Part shown: piece by piece, positions 25,784 to 35,167 of the stretch
Layout of the letters: each line of letters opens with the position of its first letter
How positions within the stretch are numbered: position 1 is the first letter of the stretch
NCBI RefSeq assembly: GCF_017876795.1
Contig: NZ_JAGIOR010000001.1
Location: 3,932,501 to 3,996,500, forward strand
Direction: 5' to 3'
Length of the DNA stretch: 64,000 nt
From: Rhizobium leguminosarum
Lineage (GTDB): Bacteria; Pseudomonadota; Alphaproteobacteria; Rhizobiales; Rhizobiaceae
Made by a program: the position numbers and the translations under genes
The notes under the pieces: model-generated
What the model saw: only the letters and a program-made list of their open reading frames with translations
The model's database searches: none
Told to the model about the DNA's origin: nothing

Positions 25784-27760
25784 TTGACGATCAATCAGCC
25801 CATTTCCGCTCTACCGGCCGGTCTTCCTGATCTGGCGCTTCTCACGGAGAAGGCCGCCGGCACGGGATCCGTCATTATCTATCAGCCTTATCTCGATCCT
25901 TCGCAGCGCAAGCAGCTCGATGCGGCTGCCATGCCGCTCGACATTTCGTTCAATACGCAGGCTACGACGCGTGAATATGAACTCTTCCTCACCCTGCATC
26001 AGCATCACGAGACGATCGGCCTCGGCGACGACGTGTTTTGGGGGCTGCTTTCGAGCAAATTCGAGATGAAGTCGGTGACGAGCTTCCCGTCCTTTGTCAC
26101 GGAAGCGGAAAAGGCCAGGGCGGAAGGTGCGGACGCCTATCTTTACAATCCGCTGATCGGCCACGCGGCGATCTACAGCAACGTCTGGGAACACTCGCTG
26201 CTTGGCGGTCATCCCGGCATGGAGCCGATCTTTCTGCATCTCCAGGAGCTCGGCTACCCGATCGCGCCGCCGCAGGACAAGATTGCCTTCACGTTCTGCA
26301 ACTATTTCTGCGGCAACCGGAAATTCTGGTCCGGGTATTTCGCCTTTTGCGAACGCATTCTCGAATCGCTGGAAAACCAGGCGCGCGCCGGCACGGCGGC
26401 GGGCAACGCCTATTCCGGTACGGCTCACTACTCACGCGATGCCAACGCGAAGATGCGCCCCTTCGTGATCGAGCGTCTGCTCGGGCTTTATGTCCAGCAG
26501 GCTATCGCCTCCGGATTGAAGATCGCCGCCTTCGTACCGACCGTTGCCGATTTCGAATGGAAGTTCGGTGTCCGCCTCGGCCGGATGCTGCATGGCCTCT
26601 TCGCCGCCAAGGAAGCCTTTCTGCGGAGCCGTGACGAGGCTGTCCTGACCTCGTGGCAGGAAGGCCGCCAGCCGCTCATCAAGCAGCCGCATCTGATCTG
26701 GGGGGCTGATGATCCACCCAGTTGGATGCCGCGCGGCCAATTTATCGGCGGCCGCGAATTGATGCGCGCCTATGCTCCCCAGGCTTCAGGCGCCTCTCCT
26801 GTGCCGCAGCAGCCGGTATGGACGGAAAGGCCCGCTATGCCAGCCGCGCGGAAAATCGAGCAGCCGCTCCACAACGCATTGCAGCCCTTTGCCGGCGGAT
26901 GGCAGGCACACAAGGACCGTCATTGCATCTGGATCGTGACACCCGAAAACTACAATCACAGCCACGCCTTCGACGAAGTCGCACTCGGCCTGCAAGGCGC
27001 CTTCGAGGAACTCGGCGGCTCGGCACCGATCGTCCGCGACATGAACACATTCGCCGGCCGTGCGCCGATCATCTACGGCGGCAATCTTCTCGCCACGGAA
27101 ATCATCAGCCGTCTGCCGAAGGACAGCGTCGTCATCAATCTCGAGCAGGTGTCCGAAGAAAGCATCTGGATCAACTCGCGCTACACCTCGATCCTGAAAT
27201 CGCTTCCGGTTCTCGACTACAGCCCGCGCAACCGGGAAAATCTCGCCGCCAAGGGCATCGATCACGCCGGCGTCCTCGAAATCGGCTATAGCCGCTGCCT
27301 CAGCCAGATACAGCACGCCCCTGTCAAAGATATCGACGTGCTCTTCTACGGCTCGATGAACGAACGCCGCCACCATATCCTGAAGACGCTGAAGGACGGT
27401 GGGCTCAAGGTCGCGCATCTCTTCAACATCTATGGTGCGGAACGCGATGCGGCGATTGCCCGCGCCAAGATCGTCATAAACATCCATCATTATGCGAGCG
27501 GCGTCTTCGAGATCGTCCGCATCTCCTATCTGCTCGCCAATCGCGTTTGCGTGCTGACGGAAGGCGACATCCGCGATCCAGACCTCCAACCCTTCATCGG
27601 CGGCTTGGCAATTGAGCCCTATGACGACATGATCGAGCGCTGCTACAAGCTGATCGCAGATGCCGACGAGCGCGACGCCATTGCCGCGACAGGCCTCGCG
27701 GCCATGCGGAGCCGCTCGCAGGCGGATATGCTGATGAGCGTCATGAAGGCGGGCGCCTGA
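25784..27760 (+). CDS. Two-domain protein: unknown N-terminal domain plus glycosyltransferase-like C-terminal domain
   Basis: 658 residues from a TTG at 25784 (GAAGGA about 10 bp upstream). The first ~310 residues (SVIIYQPYLDPSQRKQLDAA, then HETIGLGDDVFWGLLSSKFE and DAYLYNPLIGHAAIYSNVWE) have no domain I can name. After a Pro/Ala linker around residues 330-365, the C-terminal half has KDRHCIWIVTPENYNHSHAF, VINLEQVSEESIW, DIDVLFYGSMNERRHHILKT and GVFEIVRISYLLANRVCVLT, a GT-B-like layout (glycosyl transferases group 1). It is followed by the dTDP-rhamnose genes, so rhamnosyl transfer is plausible. No membrane segment. Confidence 0.72.
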   Translation: MTINQPISALPAGLPDLALLTEKAAGTGSVIIYQPYLDPSQRKQLDAAAMPLDISFNTQATTREYELFLTLHQHHETIGLGDDVFWGLLSSKFEMKSVTSFPSFVTEAEKARAEGADAYLYNPLIGHAAIYSNVWEHSLLGGHPGMEPIFLHLQELGYPIAPPQDKIAFTFCNYFCGNRKFWSGYFAFCERILESLENQARAGTAAGNAYSGTAHYSRDANAKMRPFVIERLLGLYVQQAIASGLKIAAFVPTVADFEWKFGVRLGRMLHGLFAAKEAFLRSRDEAVLTSWQEGRQPLIKQPHLIWGADDPPSWMPRGQFIGGRELMRAYAPQASGASPVPQQPVWTERPAMPAARKIEQPLHNALQPFAGGWQAHKDRHCIWIVTPENYNHSHAFDEVALGLQGAFEELGGSAPIVRDMNTFAGRAPIIYGGNLLATEIISRLPKDSVVINLEQVSEESIWINSRYTSILKSLPVLDYSPRNRENLAAKGIDHAGVLEIGYSRCLSQIQHAPVKDIDVLFYGSMNERRHHILKTLKDGGLKVAHLFNIYGAERDAAIARAKIVINIHHYASGVFEIVRISYLLANRVCVLTEGDIRDPDLQPFIGGLAIEPYDDMIERCYKLIADADERDAIAATGLAAMRSRSQADMLMSVMKAGA

Positions 27761-27784
27761 TGAAGGCGGCAGAAAAGGTACGTC

Positions 27785-28363
27785 ATGCGCATTGAAACCG
27801 CGGCCATCGAGGGCATCGTTGCAATCACGCCGCCACGCTTCGGCGATCACCGCGGCTACTTCTCCGAGGTATTCAAGGATGCCTGGTTCCGGGAAAATGT
27901 GGCCGACGTCACATTCATCCAGGACAATGAATCGCTTTCGGCGCAGGCCGGCACCGTCCGGGGGCTGCATTTCCAGATCCCGCCCTTCGCACAGGGCAAG
28001 CTGGTGCGCTGCCTTGCCGGCCGGATCATGGATGTCGTCGTCGATATCCGCGTGGGATCACCGAGCTTCGGCAAATGGCTCTCTCAGGAGCTCTCGCCAG
28101 AAACCGGCACGCAGCTCTGGATACCGGCCGGTTTCGCACACGGATTCGCAACGATCGAGCCGAACAGCGTCATCAGCTACAAGGTAACCGCGCCCTACAG
28201 CCCGCAGCATGATCGGGGCATCGCGTGGAACGATCCGGTGATCGGCGTTCGCTGGCCCTTCGATGAGAGAGAGATGGTGTCGTCCGACAAGGACAAGACG
28301 CTGCCGCGGCTCGCCGATCTGCCAGGCCATTTTTCCTATTCAACACAGCAACCCCAGGATTGA
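27785..28363 (+). CDS. rfbC: dTDP-4-dehydrorhamnose 3,5-epimerase
   Basis: 192 residues, the normal length. Epimerises dTDP-4-keto-6-deoxyglucose at C3 and C5. Features: FGDHRGYFSEVFKDAWFREN, TVRGLHFQIPPFAQGKLVRC with the active His62, DVVVDIRVGSPSFGKW, LWIPAGFAHGFATI and the conserved Tyr132 and Tyr138. It begins 24 bp after the glycosyltransferase-like gene and ends 6 bp before rfbB, so rfbC-B-D-A form an operon. The full set of four makes dTDP-L-rhamnose, a common O-antigen and exopolysaccharide sugar. Confidence 0.96.
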   Translation: MRIETAAIEGIVAITPPRFGDHRGYFSEVFKDAWFRENVADVTFIQDNESLSAQAGTVRGLHFQIPPFAQGKLVRCLAGRIMDVVVDIRVGSPSFGKWLSQELSPETGTQLWIPAGFAHGFATIEPNSVISYKVTAPYSPQHDRGIAWNDPVIGVRWPFDEREMVSSDKDKTLPRLADLPGHFSYSTQQPQD

Positions 28364-28369
28364 TCGACG

Positions 28370-29425
28370 ATGCGCATACTGGTCACGGGCGGAGCGGGCT
28401 TCATCGGATCGGCATTGGTGCGCCATCTCGTCAGCGAGATCGGCGCCGAGGTGCTGAATGTCGACACGCTGACCTATGCCGGCAATCTGGCATCGCTGAA
28501 ATCCGTCGAATCGGCGCCGAACTATCAATTCCTGCGCGCCGACATCTGCGACCGCGCGGGGATGCAGGAAGCATTCGCGTCCTTCCGCCCTGATATCGTC
28601 ATGCATCTTGCGGCGGAGAGCCATGTCGACCGCTCGATCTCGGGCGCGGCGGATTTCATTCAGACCAACATCGTCGGCACATTCAGCCTGCTGGATGCCG
28701 CACGACACTATTGGGATGGGCTTGACGCTCACAGCAAGAACGCCTTCCGCTTTCTGCATGTCTCGACAGACGAGGTCTACGGCTCGCTCGGCGACCAGGG
28801 CCTCTTCGAGGAGACGACGCCTTACGATCCGTCCTCGCCCTACTCCGCCTCCAAGGCTGCGAGCGACCATCTGGCGATCGCCTGGCACCGCACCTACGGC
28901 CTGCCCGTCGTCGTCTCCAATTGCTCCAACAACTACGGCCCGTTCCATTTCCCGGAAAAGCTCATTCCGCTGATGATCCTGAACGCACTGGAGGGCAAGC
29001 CTCTTCCGATTTACGGCAATGGCGCGAATGTCCGCGACTGGCTCTATGTCGAAGACCACGCCCGCGCGCTCTTCACGATCGCATCCGGAGGGCGCCCCGG
29101 CGAAAAATACAATGTGGGCGGCCGCAATGAGCGCAGGAACATCGATGTCGTTCATCGCATCTGCGCGATTCTCGACGGCGTCTACAGTGACAAGGCACCG
29201 CATGCGCGTCTGATCACCAACGTCACCGACCGCCCCGGACATGACGCACGCTATGCGATCGATGCCTCGAAACTCGAAAGCGAACTCGGCTGGAAGGCGC
29301 AAGAGACATTCGAAACCGGCATTGAGAAGACCGTGCACTGGTACTTGGATAACGAATGGTGGTGGAGGCCGCTGCGCGAAAATGTCTACTCCGGCGAACG
29401 CCTCGGCGTTTTCAAGGAACGATAG
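28370..29425 (+). CDS. rfbB: dTDP-glucose 4,6-dehydratase
   Basis: 351 residues, extended [23 protein letters not shown] gives the NAD+ loop; [12 protein letters not shown] is the family signature; STDEVYGSL holds the catalytic Thr-Asp-Glu; [12 protein letters not shown] the Tyr-x-x-x-Lys pair; [20 protein letters not shown] and [20 protein letters not shown] complete the pattern. It makes dTDP-4-keto-6-deoxyglucose, feeding rfbC/rfbD and probably the DegT aminotransferase in the same island. The gap to rfbD is 2 bp. Confidence 0.97.
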   Translation: MRILVTGGAGFIGSALVRHLVSEIGAEVLNVDTLTYAGNLASLKSVESAPNYQFLRADICDRAGMQEAFASFRPDIVMHLAAESHVDRSISGAADFIQTNIVGTFSLLDAARHYWDGLDAHSKNAFRFLHVSTDEVYGSLGDQGLFEETTPYDPSSPYSASKAASDHLAIAWHRTYGLPVVVSNCSNNYGPFHFPEKLIPLMILNALEGKPLPIYGNGANVRDWLYVEDHARALFTIASGGRPGEKYNVGGRNERRNIDVVHRICAILDGVYSDKAPHARLITNVTDRPGHDARYAIDASKLESELGWKAQETFETGIEKTVHWYLDNEWWWRPLRENVYSGERLGVFKER

Positions 29426-29427
29426 AG

Positions 29428-30315
29428 ATGCGCATCGCCGTCACCGGCAAACAGGGCCAGGTCGTTCAGTCGCTGCTCAGACGTGGCGCCGAAACGGGCG
29501 TCGAAATCAGCGTGGTCGGGCGTCCGGAAATGGACCTCGCGAATCCCAAAAGCATCGCAGCCGCCTTCTCGGCTCTGCGTCCGGATGTGATCGTCTCGGC
29601 CGCCGCCTATACGGCGGTCGACAAGGCCGAGAGCGAAGCCGAGCTTGCTTTTTCCGTCAACGCGGCTGGCGCCGGGGCGGTTGCCGAGGCTGCCGCGCGG
29701 ATCGGGGCCCCGGTCATCCATATTTCGACCGACTACGTCTTCAGCGGCGACAAGGCCTCCGCGTATTCCGAGGAGGATACGACGGCGCCGATCTCCGTCT
29801 ACGGGCGTTCGAAGCTCGCGGGCGAGAAGACCGTCGCGGCGGCGAACCCGAACCACGTCATCTTGCGCACCGCCTGGGTCTATTCGCCCTTTGGCACCAA
29901 TTTCCTGAAAACGATGCTGCGGCTTTCCGAGACGCGCGATCATCTTCGTGTTGTCGCCGATCAGACAGGATGCCCGACCTCGGCACTCGACATCGCCGAC
30001 GCGATTCTTGCGATCGCAACCCGTGTTGTAGCGGACCCCGCGCCGTCGCTCCGCGGCACCTTTCACCTGACCGGCAGCGGCGAAGCAAGCTGGGCCGACT
30101 TCGCCGAAGAGATATTCGCGGAGCTTTCTAAATCCGGCGGCAGAAACGTCGGCGTCGAGCGCATCCCAACGGCGGACTATCCGACACCGGCGAAGCGTCC
30201 CGCCAATTCACGTCTCAACGGCGACAAGCTCGCCAGGATATATGGAATCCGGCTCCCGGAGTGGAAGCAGTCTATGACGATTGTCATGCAAGACCTTTTG
30301 AATAAGGGTCTTTAA
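29428..30315 (+). CDS. rfbD: dTDP-4-dehydrorhamnose reductase
   Basis: 295 residues, starting [20 protein letters not shown]. It reduces dTDP-4-keto-L-rhamnose to dTDP-L-rhamnose. Diagnostic stretches are [54 protein letters not shown] (Tyr-x-x-x-Lys) and [21 protein letters not shown] just before the ATG at 29428 and the 2-bp gap after rfbB set the start; the frame opens earlier but inside rfbB. rfbA follows 10 bp after its stop. Confidence 0.96.
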   Translation: MRIAVTGKQGQVVQSLLRRGAETGVEISVVGRPEMDLANPKSIAAAFSALRPDVIVSAAAYTAVDKAESEAELAFSVNAAGAGAVAEAAARIGAPVIHISTDYVFSGDKASAYSEEDTTAPISVYGRSKLAGEKTVAAANPNHVILRTAWVYSPFGTNFLKTMLRLSETRDHLRVVADQTGCPTSALDIADAILAIATRVVADPAPSLRGTFHLTGSGEASWADFAEEIFAELSKSGGRNVGVERIPTADYPTPAKRPANSRLNGDKLARIYGIRLPEWKQSMTIVMQDLLNKGL

Positions 30316-30325
30316 GGAGATGGGC

Positions 30326-31195
30326 ATGAAGGGCATTATTCTCGCCGGCGGCACAGGCACGCGTCTGCATCCGATCACGCAGGCGGTCTCGAAACAGTTG
30401 ATGCCGGTCTACGACAAGCCGATGATCTACTATCCGCTGACGACGCTCATGCTCGCCGGCATCAGGGAGCTGCTGATCATCACCACGCCTCACGACGTCG
30501 AAGCCTTCAAGCGCCTTCTCGGCGACGGCTCACAATGGGGAATTTCGCTGACCTATGCCGTCCAGGCGAGCCCAGACGGCCTCGCCCAGGCCTTCATCAT
30601 CGGCGCCGACTTCGTGCACGGCGACAGCTCGGCGCTCGTTCTCGGCGACAACATCTTCTACGGGCACGGACTGCCGGAGATCATGAAATCCGGCACGAGC
30701 CGGCGGGAAGGCGCGACGGTGTTCGCCTATCACGTCACCGATCCGGAACGCTATGGCGTCGTCGGCTTTGACGAAAAGATGAATGCGCTGTCGATCGAGG
30801 AAAAACCGAAAGAGCCAAAATCGAACTGGGCGGTGACCGGCCTCTATTTTTACGACCAGCAAGTGGTCGATATCGCCGCCAACCTGAAGCCGTCACCGCG
30901 CGGCGAATTGGAAATCACCGATGTCAACCGCACCTATCTTGAGCGCGGCCAGCTTTTCGTGGAGCTGATGGGCCGGGGCTATGCCTGGCTCGACACCGGC
31001 ACGCCTGATAGTCTGCACGATGCCGCAGGTTTCGTCAGCACGCTGGAAAAACGCCAGGGCTTCAAGATCGCCTGCCCCGAAGAAGTCGCCTGGCGCATGG
31101 GTTACATCTCGCAGGACGACCTCGCTAAGCTCGCGGAGAAGCTCGGCAAGAGTGCCTACGGCCAGTATTTGAGGAAGCTGTCCCCGGATTGGTGA
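30326..31195 (+). CDS. rfbA: Glucose-1-phosphate thymidylyltransferase
   Basis: 289 residues, start [18 protein letters not shown]. Forms dTDP-glucose from dTTP and glucose-1-phosphate, the first pathway step. [20 protein letters not shown] carries the active Lys, [16 protein letters not shown] the metal-binding Asp, [20 protein letters not shown] and [20 protein letters not shown] are typical. AAGGAG is directly abutting an ATG at 30320, but sits 6 bp from the ATG at 30326, so the latter is the better start. It ends only 46 bp from the ribE stop, so it is the last island gene. Confidence 0.97.
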   Translation: MKGIILAGGTGTRLHPITQAVSKQLMPVYDKPMIYYPLTTLMLAGIRELLIITTPHDVEAFKRLLGDGSQWGISLTYAVQASPDGLAQAFIIGADFVHGDSSALVLGDNIFYGHGLPEIMKSGTSRREGATVFAYHVTDPERYGVVGFDEKMNALSIEEKPKEPKSNWAVTGLYFYDQQVVDIAANLKPSPRGELEITDVNRTYLERGQLFVELMGRGYAWLDTGTPDSLHDAAGFVSTLEKRQGFKIACPEEVAWRMGYISQDDLAKLAEKLGKSAYGQYLRKLSPDW

Positions 31196-31241
31196 GCTAT
31201 TTGACCGGCGCGCGCCCTGGAAACCGGTACAGGTTTTCGAT

Positions 31242-31853
31242 TCAGGCGCTCGGGAATTCAGCCAGCCGGGCAGCGTAACGCGCCATGGTGTCGACTTCGA
31301 AATTGACGAAATCGCCGGCCTTGCGCTCGCCCCAGGTGGTGACCTCGAGCGTGTGGCGGATGAGCAGCACGTCGAAATCCGTGCCGTCGACCGCATTGAC
31401 GGTCAGCGAGGTGCCGTCAAGCGCGATCGATCCCTTGGGGGCGACGAATTTCGCCAGATGGTCGGGTGCGCGCAGACGATAGCGCGTGGCGTCGCCTTCC
31501 GATGTCACCGAGAGGATTTCCGCCTTGCCGTCGACATGACCGGAAACGATGTGGCCGCCGAGTTCATCGCCGATCTTCAGCGACCGTTCGAGATTGATGC
31601 GGCCGCCTTCCCGCCAGGTGCCGATCGTCGTCAGCCGTAGCGCCTCTTCCCAGGCTTCGACCTCGAACCAGCGGCCGTTGCTGCCCTCGGCCGGAAGCGC
31701 GGTGACGGTGAGGCAAATGCCGGCATGCGAGATCGAGGCGCCCATGTCGATCGTTGTGGGATCGTAGGCGGTGGCGACCCGCAGCCGGATGCCTTCCTTC
31801 AGCGGGGAAACGGATTCGACCGTGCCGACATCGGTGACTATTCCGGTAAACAT
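31242..31853 (-). CDS. ribE: Riboflavin synthase, alpha subunit
   Basis: 203 residues. Dismutates two 6,7-dimethyl-8-ribityllumazine molecules to riboflavin. It has two lumazine-binding repeats beginning MFTGIVTDVGTVESV and GHIVSGHVDGKAEILSV; the first includes ISHAGICLTVTAL and the second IALDGTSLTVNAV. A TTG three bases earlier is a reading-frame artefact. The ATG at 31853 overlaps the ribD stop as TGATG. Its last ~20 codons are duplicated at 9686-9747. The gene is intact and may use the island-borne or the native 3' end. Confidence 0.96.
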   Translation of the reverse strand: MFTGIVTDVGTVESVSPLKEGIRLRVATAYDPTTIDMGASISHAGICLTVTALPAEGSNGRWFEVEAWEEALRLTTIGTWREGGRINLERSLKIGDELGGHIVSGHVDGKAEILSVTSEGDATRYRLRAPDHLAKFVAPKGSIALDGTSLTVNAVDGTDFDVLLIRHTLEVTTWGERKAGDFVNFEVDTMARYAARLAEFPSA

Positions 31854-33163
31854 CAAAGCCCTCTTTCGTATTCGTCCAGGCGATCTTCGCCGAACATCAG
31901 CGTGCCCGTATGGGCAAAACCCGATGGTATGTCGGTTGCCTGAAGCGGGGATTCAATACCGCCCTCGCCGATGACGACAGGCGCCTGGTAAAGCTGGATG
32001 CGATCGACGAGGCCAGCCTCGAGGAAAAGCCGCGCCGTCTTGGCGCCGCCCTCGACCAGAAGCGAGGAAATGCCGCGTGTTGCCAGTGCCGGCAGCAGGA
32101 CTTCCGGGTGATAGGGATTGCAGTAGACGATCTCGACACCAGCGGCTTCGAGTGCGGTGCGGCGGGAGTCCAGGTCCGTAGCGACGGCGGGTGCGTTACC
32201 CCCCTCTGCCCTGCCGGGCATCTCCCCCACAGGTGGGGATATTGGCTGGGAGGTAGCTCCCTGCCCTATATCTTCCGTTGCGAACGGCGACACGCTGTCT
32301 TGGAAATTCAGATCGCGCCTCTTGCCGATCTCCCCCCTTGTGGGGGAGATGTCCGGCAGGACAGAGGGGGGTAATCCCTCCGCATCCGCCGCTAAAAGCG
32401 ACACTTCCTCGCTCGCCACCAAGATCACCGGCACTTGCCGGGCCGTCGCAACAAGCTTGCTCGTCAGCGGCAATGCCAGCGACGGATCGAGCACGATACG
32501 AACAGGTGACTGCGCTTCGAGGCCAGGTGTCCTGACCGTCAGCAGCGGATCGTCTGATAGCGCGGTGCCGATGCCGACGAGGATGGCGTCGGTTTCGGCG
32601 CGCAGCGCCTGCACCTCGGCGCGGGCTTGCGGGCCCGTTATCGCCACTTGGCCCTTCCCCTCGCGACCGATCATGCCGTCGGCGGAAACGGCAAGTTTGA
32701 GAGTCACATAGGGCCGGTTCTTCGTCTGGCGGGTGAGATAACCGGCCAGCGAACGCCGGCCCTCCGCCTCCAGCACGCCTGCATCCACCTCGATGCCGGC
32801 TTCACGCAGCATGCCGATACCGCGGCCGGAGACGCGCGGATCGGGATCGGTGACGCTGATGACGACACGGGCAACGCCATAGGCAATCAGCGCCTCGGCA
32901 CAGGGCGGCGTCTTGCCGTGATGCGAGCAAGGTTCGAGCGTCACATAGGCGGTGGCGCCGCGGGCAAGCGCGCCGGCCTCGGCGAGTGCCTGCGGCTCGG
33001 CATGCGGGCGGCCGCCGACAGCAGTGACCGCCCGGCCGACGACGACGCCGTCCCTGACGATCAGGCAGCCGACGGAGGGGTTGGTGGCGGTGCGGCCGAG
33101 ATGCCGGCGCGACAGGCGGATCGCCGCCGCCATGAAACTCTCGTCATGCGGCGTGACGCTCAT
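31853..33163 (-). CDS. ribD: Bifunctional riboflavin deaminase/reductase with in-frame palindromic-repeat insertion
   Basis: 436 residues. N-terminal deaminase domain (1-~145) has the zinc motif HAE (54-56), PCSHHGKTPPC (Cys79, Cys88). The C-terminal reductase (~150-436) has LKLAVSADGMIGR, VGIGTALSDDPLLTVR and LLVEGGAKTARLF. About 60 residues near 264-323 (EGLPPSVLPDISPTRGEIG to RAEGGNAPAV) are encoded by a palindromic repeat inserted in frame between VASEEVSLL and DLDSRRTALEAAGVEIVY. The usual length is 370-400, so this is long by roughly the insertion. The reductase fold flanks it intact. The gene follows nrdR and is coupled to ribE. Confidence 0.93.
   Translation of the reverse strand: MSVTPHDESFMAAAIRLSRRHLGRTATNPSVGCLIVRDGVVVGRAVTAVGGRPHAEPQALAEAGALARGATAYVTLEPCSHHGKTPPCAEALIAYGVARVVISVTDPDPRVSGRGIGMLREAGIEVDAGVLEAEGRRSLAGYLTRQTKNRPYVTLKLAVSADGMIGREGKGQVAITGPQARAEVQALRAETDAILVGIGTALSDDPLLTVRTPGLEAQSPVRIVLDPSLALPLTSKLVATARQVPVILVASEEVSLLAADAEGLPPSVLPDISPTRGEIGKRRDLNFQDSVSPFATEDIGQGATSQPISPPVGEMPGRAEGGNAPAVATDLDSRRTALEAAGVEIVYCNPYHPEVLLPALATRGISSLLVEGGAKTARLFLEAGLVDRIQLYQAPVVIGEGGIESPLQATDIPSGFAHTGTLMFGEDRLDEYERGL
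32196..32374. repeat. Palindromic repeat element inside ribD (179 bp)
   Basis: Terminal inverted repeats: TTACCCCCCTCTG at 32196 on one side and its complement CAGAGGGGGGTAA ending at 32374 on the other, continuing inward with CCTGCCGG and ATCTCCCCCACA on both arms with few mismatches. The family recurs at 55914-56106. It is read through in frame without a stop codon. Confidence 0.88.
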
Positions 33164-33166
33164 GGC

Positions 33167-33643
33167 TCATCTATCCAGCGGGTCGCGGGCGATCTTGGCG
33201 TTGATTTCGGAAATGACCTTTTCGAAATCCTCGGCAAGCGAGAAATCCCGATAGACCGAGGCGTAGCGCACGAAGCCGACATCATCGAGGCTCTTCATGG
33301 CTTCAAGCACCTGCAGGCCGATCTGCTCGGAGGAGATTTCGGTCTCGCCGGAGCTTTCCAGCCGGCGGACGATGCCGGAAACGGCGCGCTCGATGCGATC
33401 CCGCTCGACCGGGCGTTTGCGCAGCGCCACTTCAAAGGAGCGCACCAGCTTGTCGCGGTCGAAGGGCACCTTGCGGCCGGTCTTCTTGATGACCATCAGC
33501 TCGCGCAGTTGCACGCGCTCAAAGGTGGTGAAACGGCCGCCGCAATCCGGACAGATACGCCGCCGGCGGATGGACGTGTTGTCCTCCGCCGGGCGCGAAT
33601 CCTTGACCTGAGTATCTTCCGAACCGCAATAGGGGCAGCGCAT
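33167..33643 (-). CDS. nrdR: Transcriptional repressor NrdR
   Basis: 158 residues. Zinc ribbon at 1-37 (CPYCG and [12 protein letters not shown]), then an ATP-cone domain ([20 protein letters not shown] to [13 protein letters not shown]). Represses ribonucleotide reductase genes in response to nucleotide levels. Its C-terminal [15 protein letters not shown] is typical. It starts 9 bp after the glyA stop on the same strand; glyA-nrdR-ribD is the rhizobial order. The gap to ribD is 3 bp. Confidence 0.96.
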   Translation of the reverse strand: MRCPYCGSEDTQVKDSRPAEDNTSIRRRRICPDCGGRFTTFERVQLRELMVIKKTGRKVPFDRDKLVRSFEVALRKRPVERDRIERAVSGIVRRLESSGETEISSEQIGLQVLEAMKSLDDVGFVRYASVYRDFSLAEDFEKVISEINAKIARDPLDR

Positions 33644-33652
33644 CGCTACTCC

Positions 33653-34951
33653 TTATCCCATGTAGTCATACATTGGGAAGCGGTCTGTGAGGTTGACCAC
33701 CTTGCCGCGCACGGCGGCTTCGACGGCGGCATTGCCGTCATCGGAATTGGCGACCTTCAGGCCGTCGAGAACCTCGACAATGAGATTGCCGATTTCGCGG
33801 AATTCGGCTTCCTTGAAGCCGCGCGTCGTGCCGGCCGGCGCACCGAGGCGCACGCCCGAGGTGACGAAGGGCTTTTCCGGGTCGAAAGGAATACCGTTCT
33901 TGTTGCAGGTGACGTAGGCACGGCCGAGAGCTGCCTCGGCGCGCTTGCCGGTGGCGTTCTTCTTGCGCAGGTCGACCAGCATCAGATGATTGTCGGTGCC
34001 GCCGGAGACGACGTCGAGGCCGCCCGCGATCAGCGATTCGGCAAGAGCCTTGGCGTTCTTGACGACCTGGGCGGCGTAATCCTTGAACTCAGGCTGCAGC
34101 GCCTCGCCGAAGGCGACGGCCTTGGCGGCGATGATGTGCATCAGCGGTCCACCCTGCAGACCGGGGAAAACGGCCGAATTGAACTTCTTCGCCAGATCTT
34201 CGTCATTGGTGAGGATGACACCGCCGCGCGGGCCGCGCAGTGACTTGTGGGTCGTCGTCGTCGCAACATGGCAATGCGGGAATGGCGACGGATGAACACC
34301 ACCGGCAACGAGGCCGGCAATATGGGCCATGTCGACCATCAGGTAGGCGCCGACCGAGTCGGCGATTTCGCGGAAGCGCTTCCAGTCCCAGATACGGGAA
34401 TAGGCGGTGCCGCCGGCGATGATGAGCTTCGGCTTGGTTTCCTTGGCCTTGCGCTCGACTTCATCCATGTCGAGCAGGTTGTCGCCTTCACGCACGCCGT
34501 AGGAGACGACGTTGAACCACTTGCCGGACATGTTGACCGGCGAACCATGCGTCAGGTGGCCGCCCGAATTCAGGTCGAGACCCATAAAGGTATCGCCGGG
34601 CTGCAGCAGCGCCAGGAACACGGCCTGGTTCATCTGCGAGCCGGAATTCGGCTGGACGTTGGCGAAATTGACGCCGAACAGCTTCTTGGCGCGCTCGATC
34701 GCCAGCTCCTCGGCGATATCGACGAACTGGCAGCCGCCGTAATAACGCTTGCCGGGGTAACCCTCGGCATATTTGTTGGTCATGATGGAGCCCTGAGCTT
34801 CCAGCACGGCGCGGGAGACGATGTTCTCGGAAGCGATCAGTTCGATCTCGTGCCGTTGGCGACCGAGTTCCTTTCCGATCGCACCGAAAATCTCGGGATC
34901 GACGTCCGCAAGCGAGCGATTGAAGAAGGATTCGGTAGAAGCATTGGTCAT
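33653..34951 (-). CDS. glyA: Serine hydroxymethyltransferase
   Basis: 432 residues. Interconverts serine and glycine with tetrahydrofolate; PLP enzyme. It has [60 protein letters not shown] and [11 protein letters not shown] with the PLP Lys. The start ATG at 34951 is preceded by GAGGAG; an in-frame ATG at 34966 is less well placed. No glycine riboswitch was visible in its leader. It heads the glyA-nrdR-ribD-ribE string. Confidence 0.97.
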   Translation of the reverse strand: MTNASTESFFNRSLADVDPEIFGAIGKELGRQRHEIELIASENIVSRAVLEAQGSIMTNKYAEGYPGKRYYGGCQFVDIAEELAIERAKKLFGVNFANVQPNSGSQMNQAVFLALLQPGDTFMGLDLNSGGHLTHGSPVNMSGKWFNVVSYGVREGDNLLDMDEVERKAKETKPKLIIAGGTAYSRIWDWKRFREIADSVGAYLMVDMAHIAGLVAGGVHPSPFPHCHVATTTTHKSLRGPRGGVILTNDEDLAKKFNSAVFPGLQGGPLMHIIAAKAVAFGEALQPEFKDYAAQVVKNAKALAESLIAGGLDVVSGGTDNHLMLVDLRKKNATGKRAEAALGRAYVTCNKNGIPFDPEKPFVTSGVRLGAPAGTTRGFKEAEFREIGNLIVEVLDGLKVANSDDGNAAVEAAVRGKVVNLTDRFPMYDYMG

Positions 34952-35106
34952 GGGCGGGCTCCTCAACTGGAATGCGCTGAGGTATTAGCCTTCCGCTGTG
35001 GCAAGGGCAATACGAAGAACGACATTTGCTGAGCAAAGCGCGCGCTCCGGCCTTTTTGTGACCGCTCTTTGCGGATGCTTGGCGACCGCGCTATGGAACC
35101 GCCCGC

Positions 35107-35145
35107 CCGGCATAAAAAAACCGCGCCGGGAAGGCGCGGTTTGAA
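35107..35145 (-). terminator. Rho-independent terminator after the L,D-transpeptidase gene
   Basis: Stem AAACCGCGCC/GGCGCGGTTT with a short loop, followed in the minus orientation by a run of seven T. It lies 23-60 bp after the transpeptidase stop and before the divergent upstream region of glyA. Confidence 0.87.
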
Positions 35146-35167
35146 GGTGCGATGCAGAGGCCGCCGC

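Larger units (their letters stand above)
9686..31303. mobile_element. Polysaccharide genomic island bracketed by ribE 3'-end duplications
   Basis: A ~21.5 kb segment between two copies of the ribE 3' end. Outside it, ribH-nusB on one side and ribE-ribD-nrdR-glyA on the other are normally contiguous in rhizobia. Inside are methyltransferases, sugar-modifying genes, glycosyltransferases, an aminotransferase, the four dTDP-rhamnose genes and nested transposable elements. Base composition is uneven (the WbqC-like gene is noticeably AT-richer). No island-type integrase lies next to either end, so the mode of entry (site-specific integration with later loss of the integrase, or recombination through the repeated ribE end) is inference. 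Confidence 0.7.

Noticed and set aside
32627..34243. A 538-codon plus-strand open frame
   Set aside because: Shadow of ribD, nrdR and glyA.
34952..35106. Glycine riboswitch upstream of glyA
   Set aside because: No tandem aptamer-like motifs; the leader is short.
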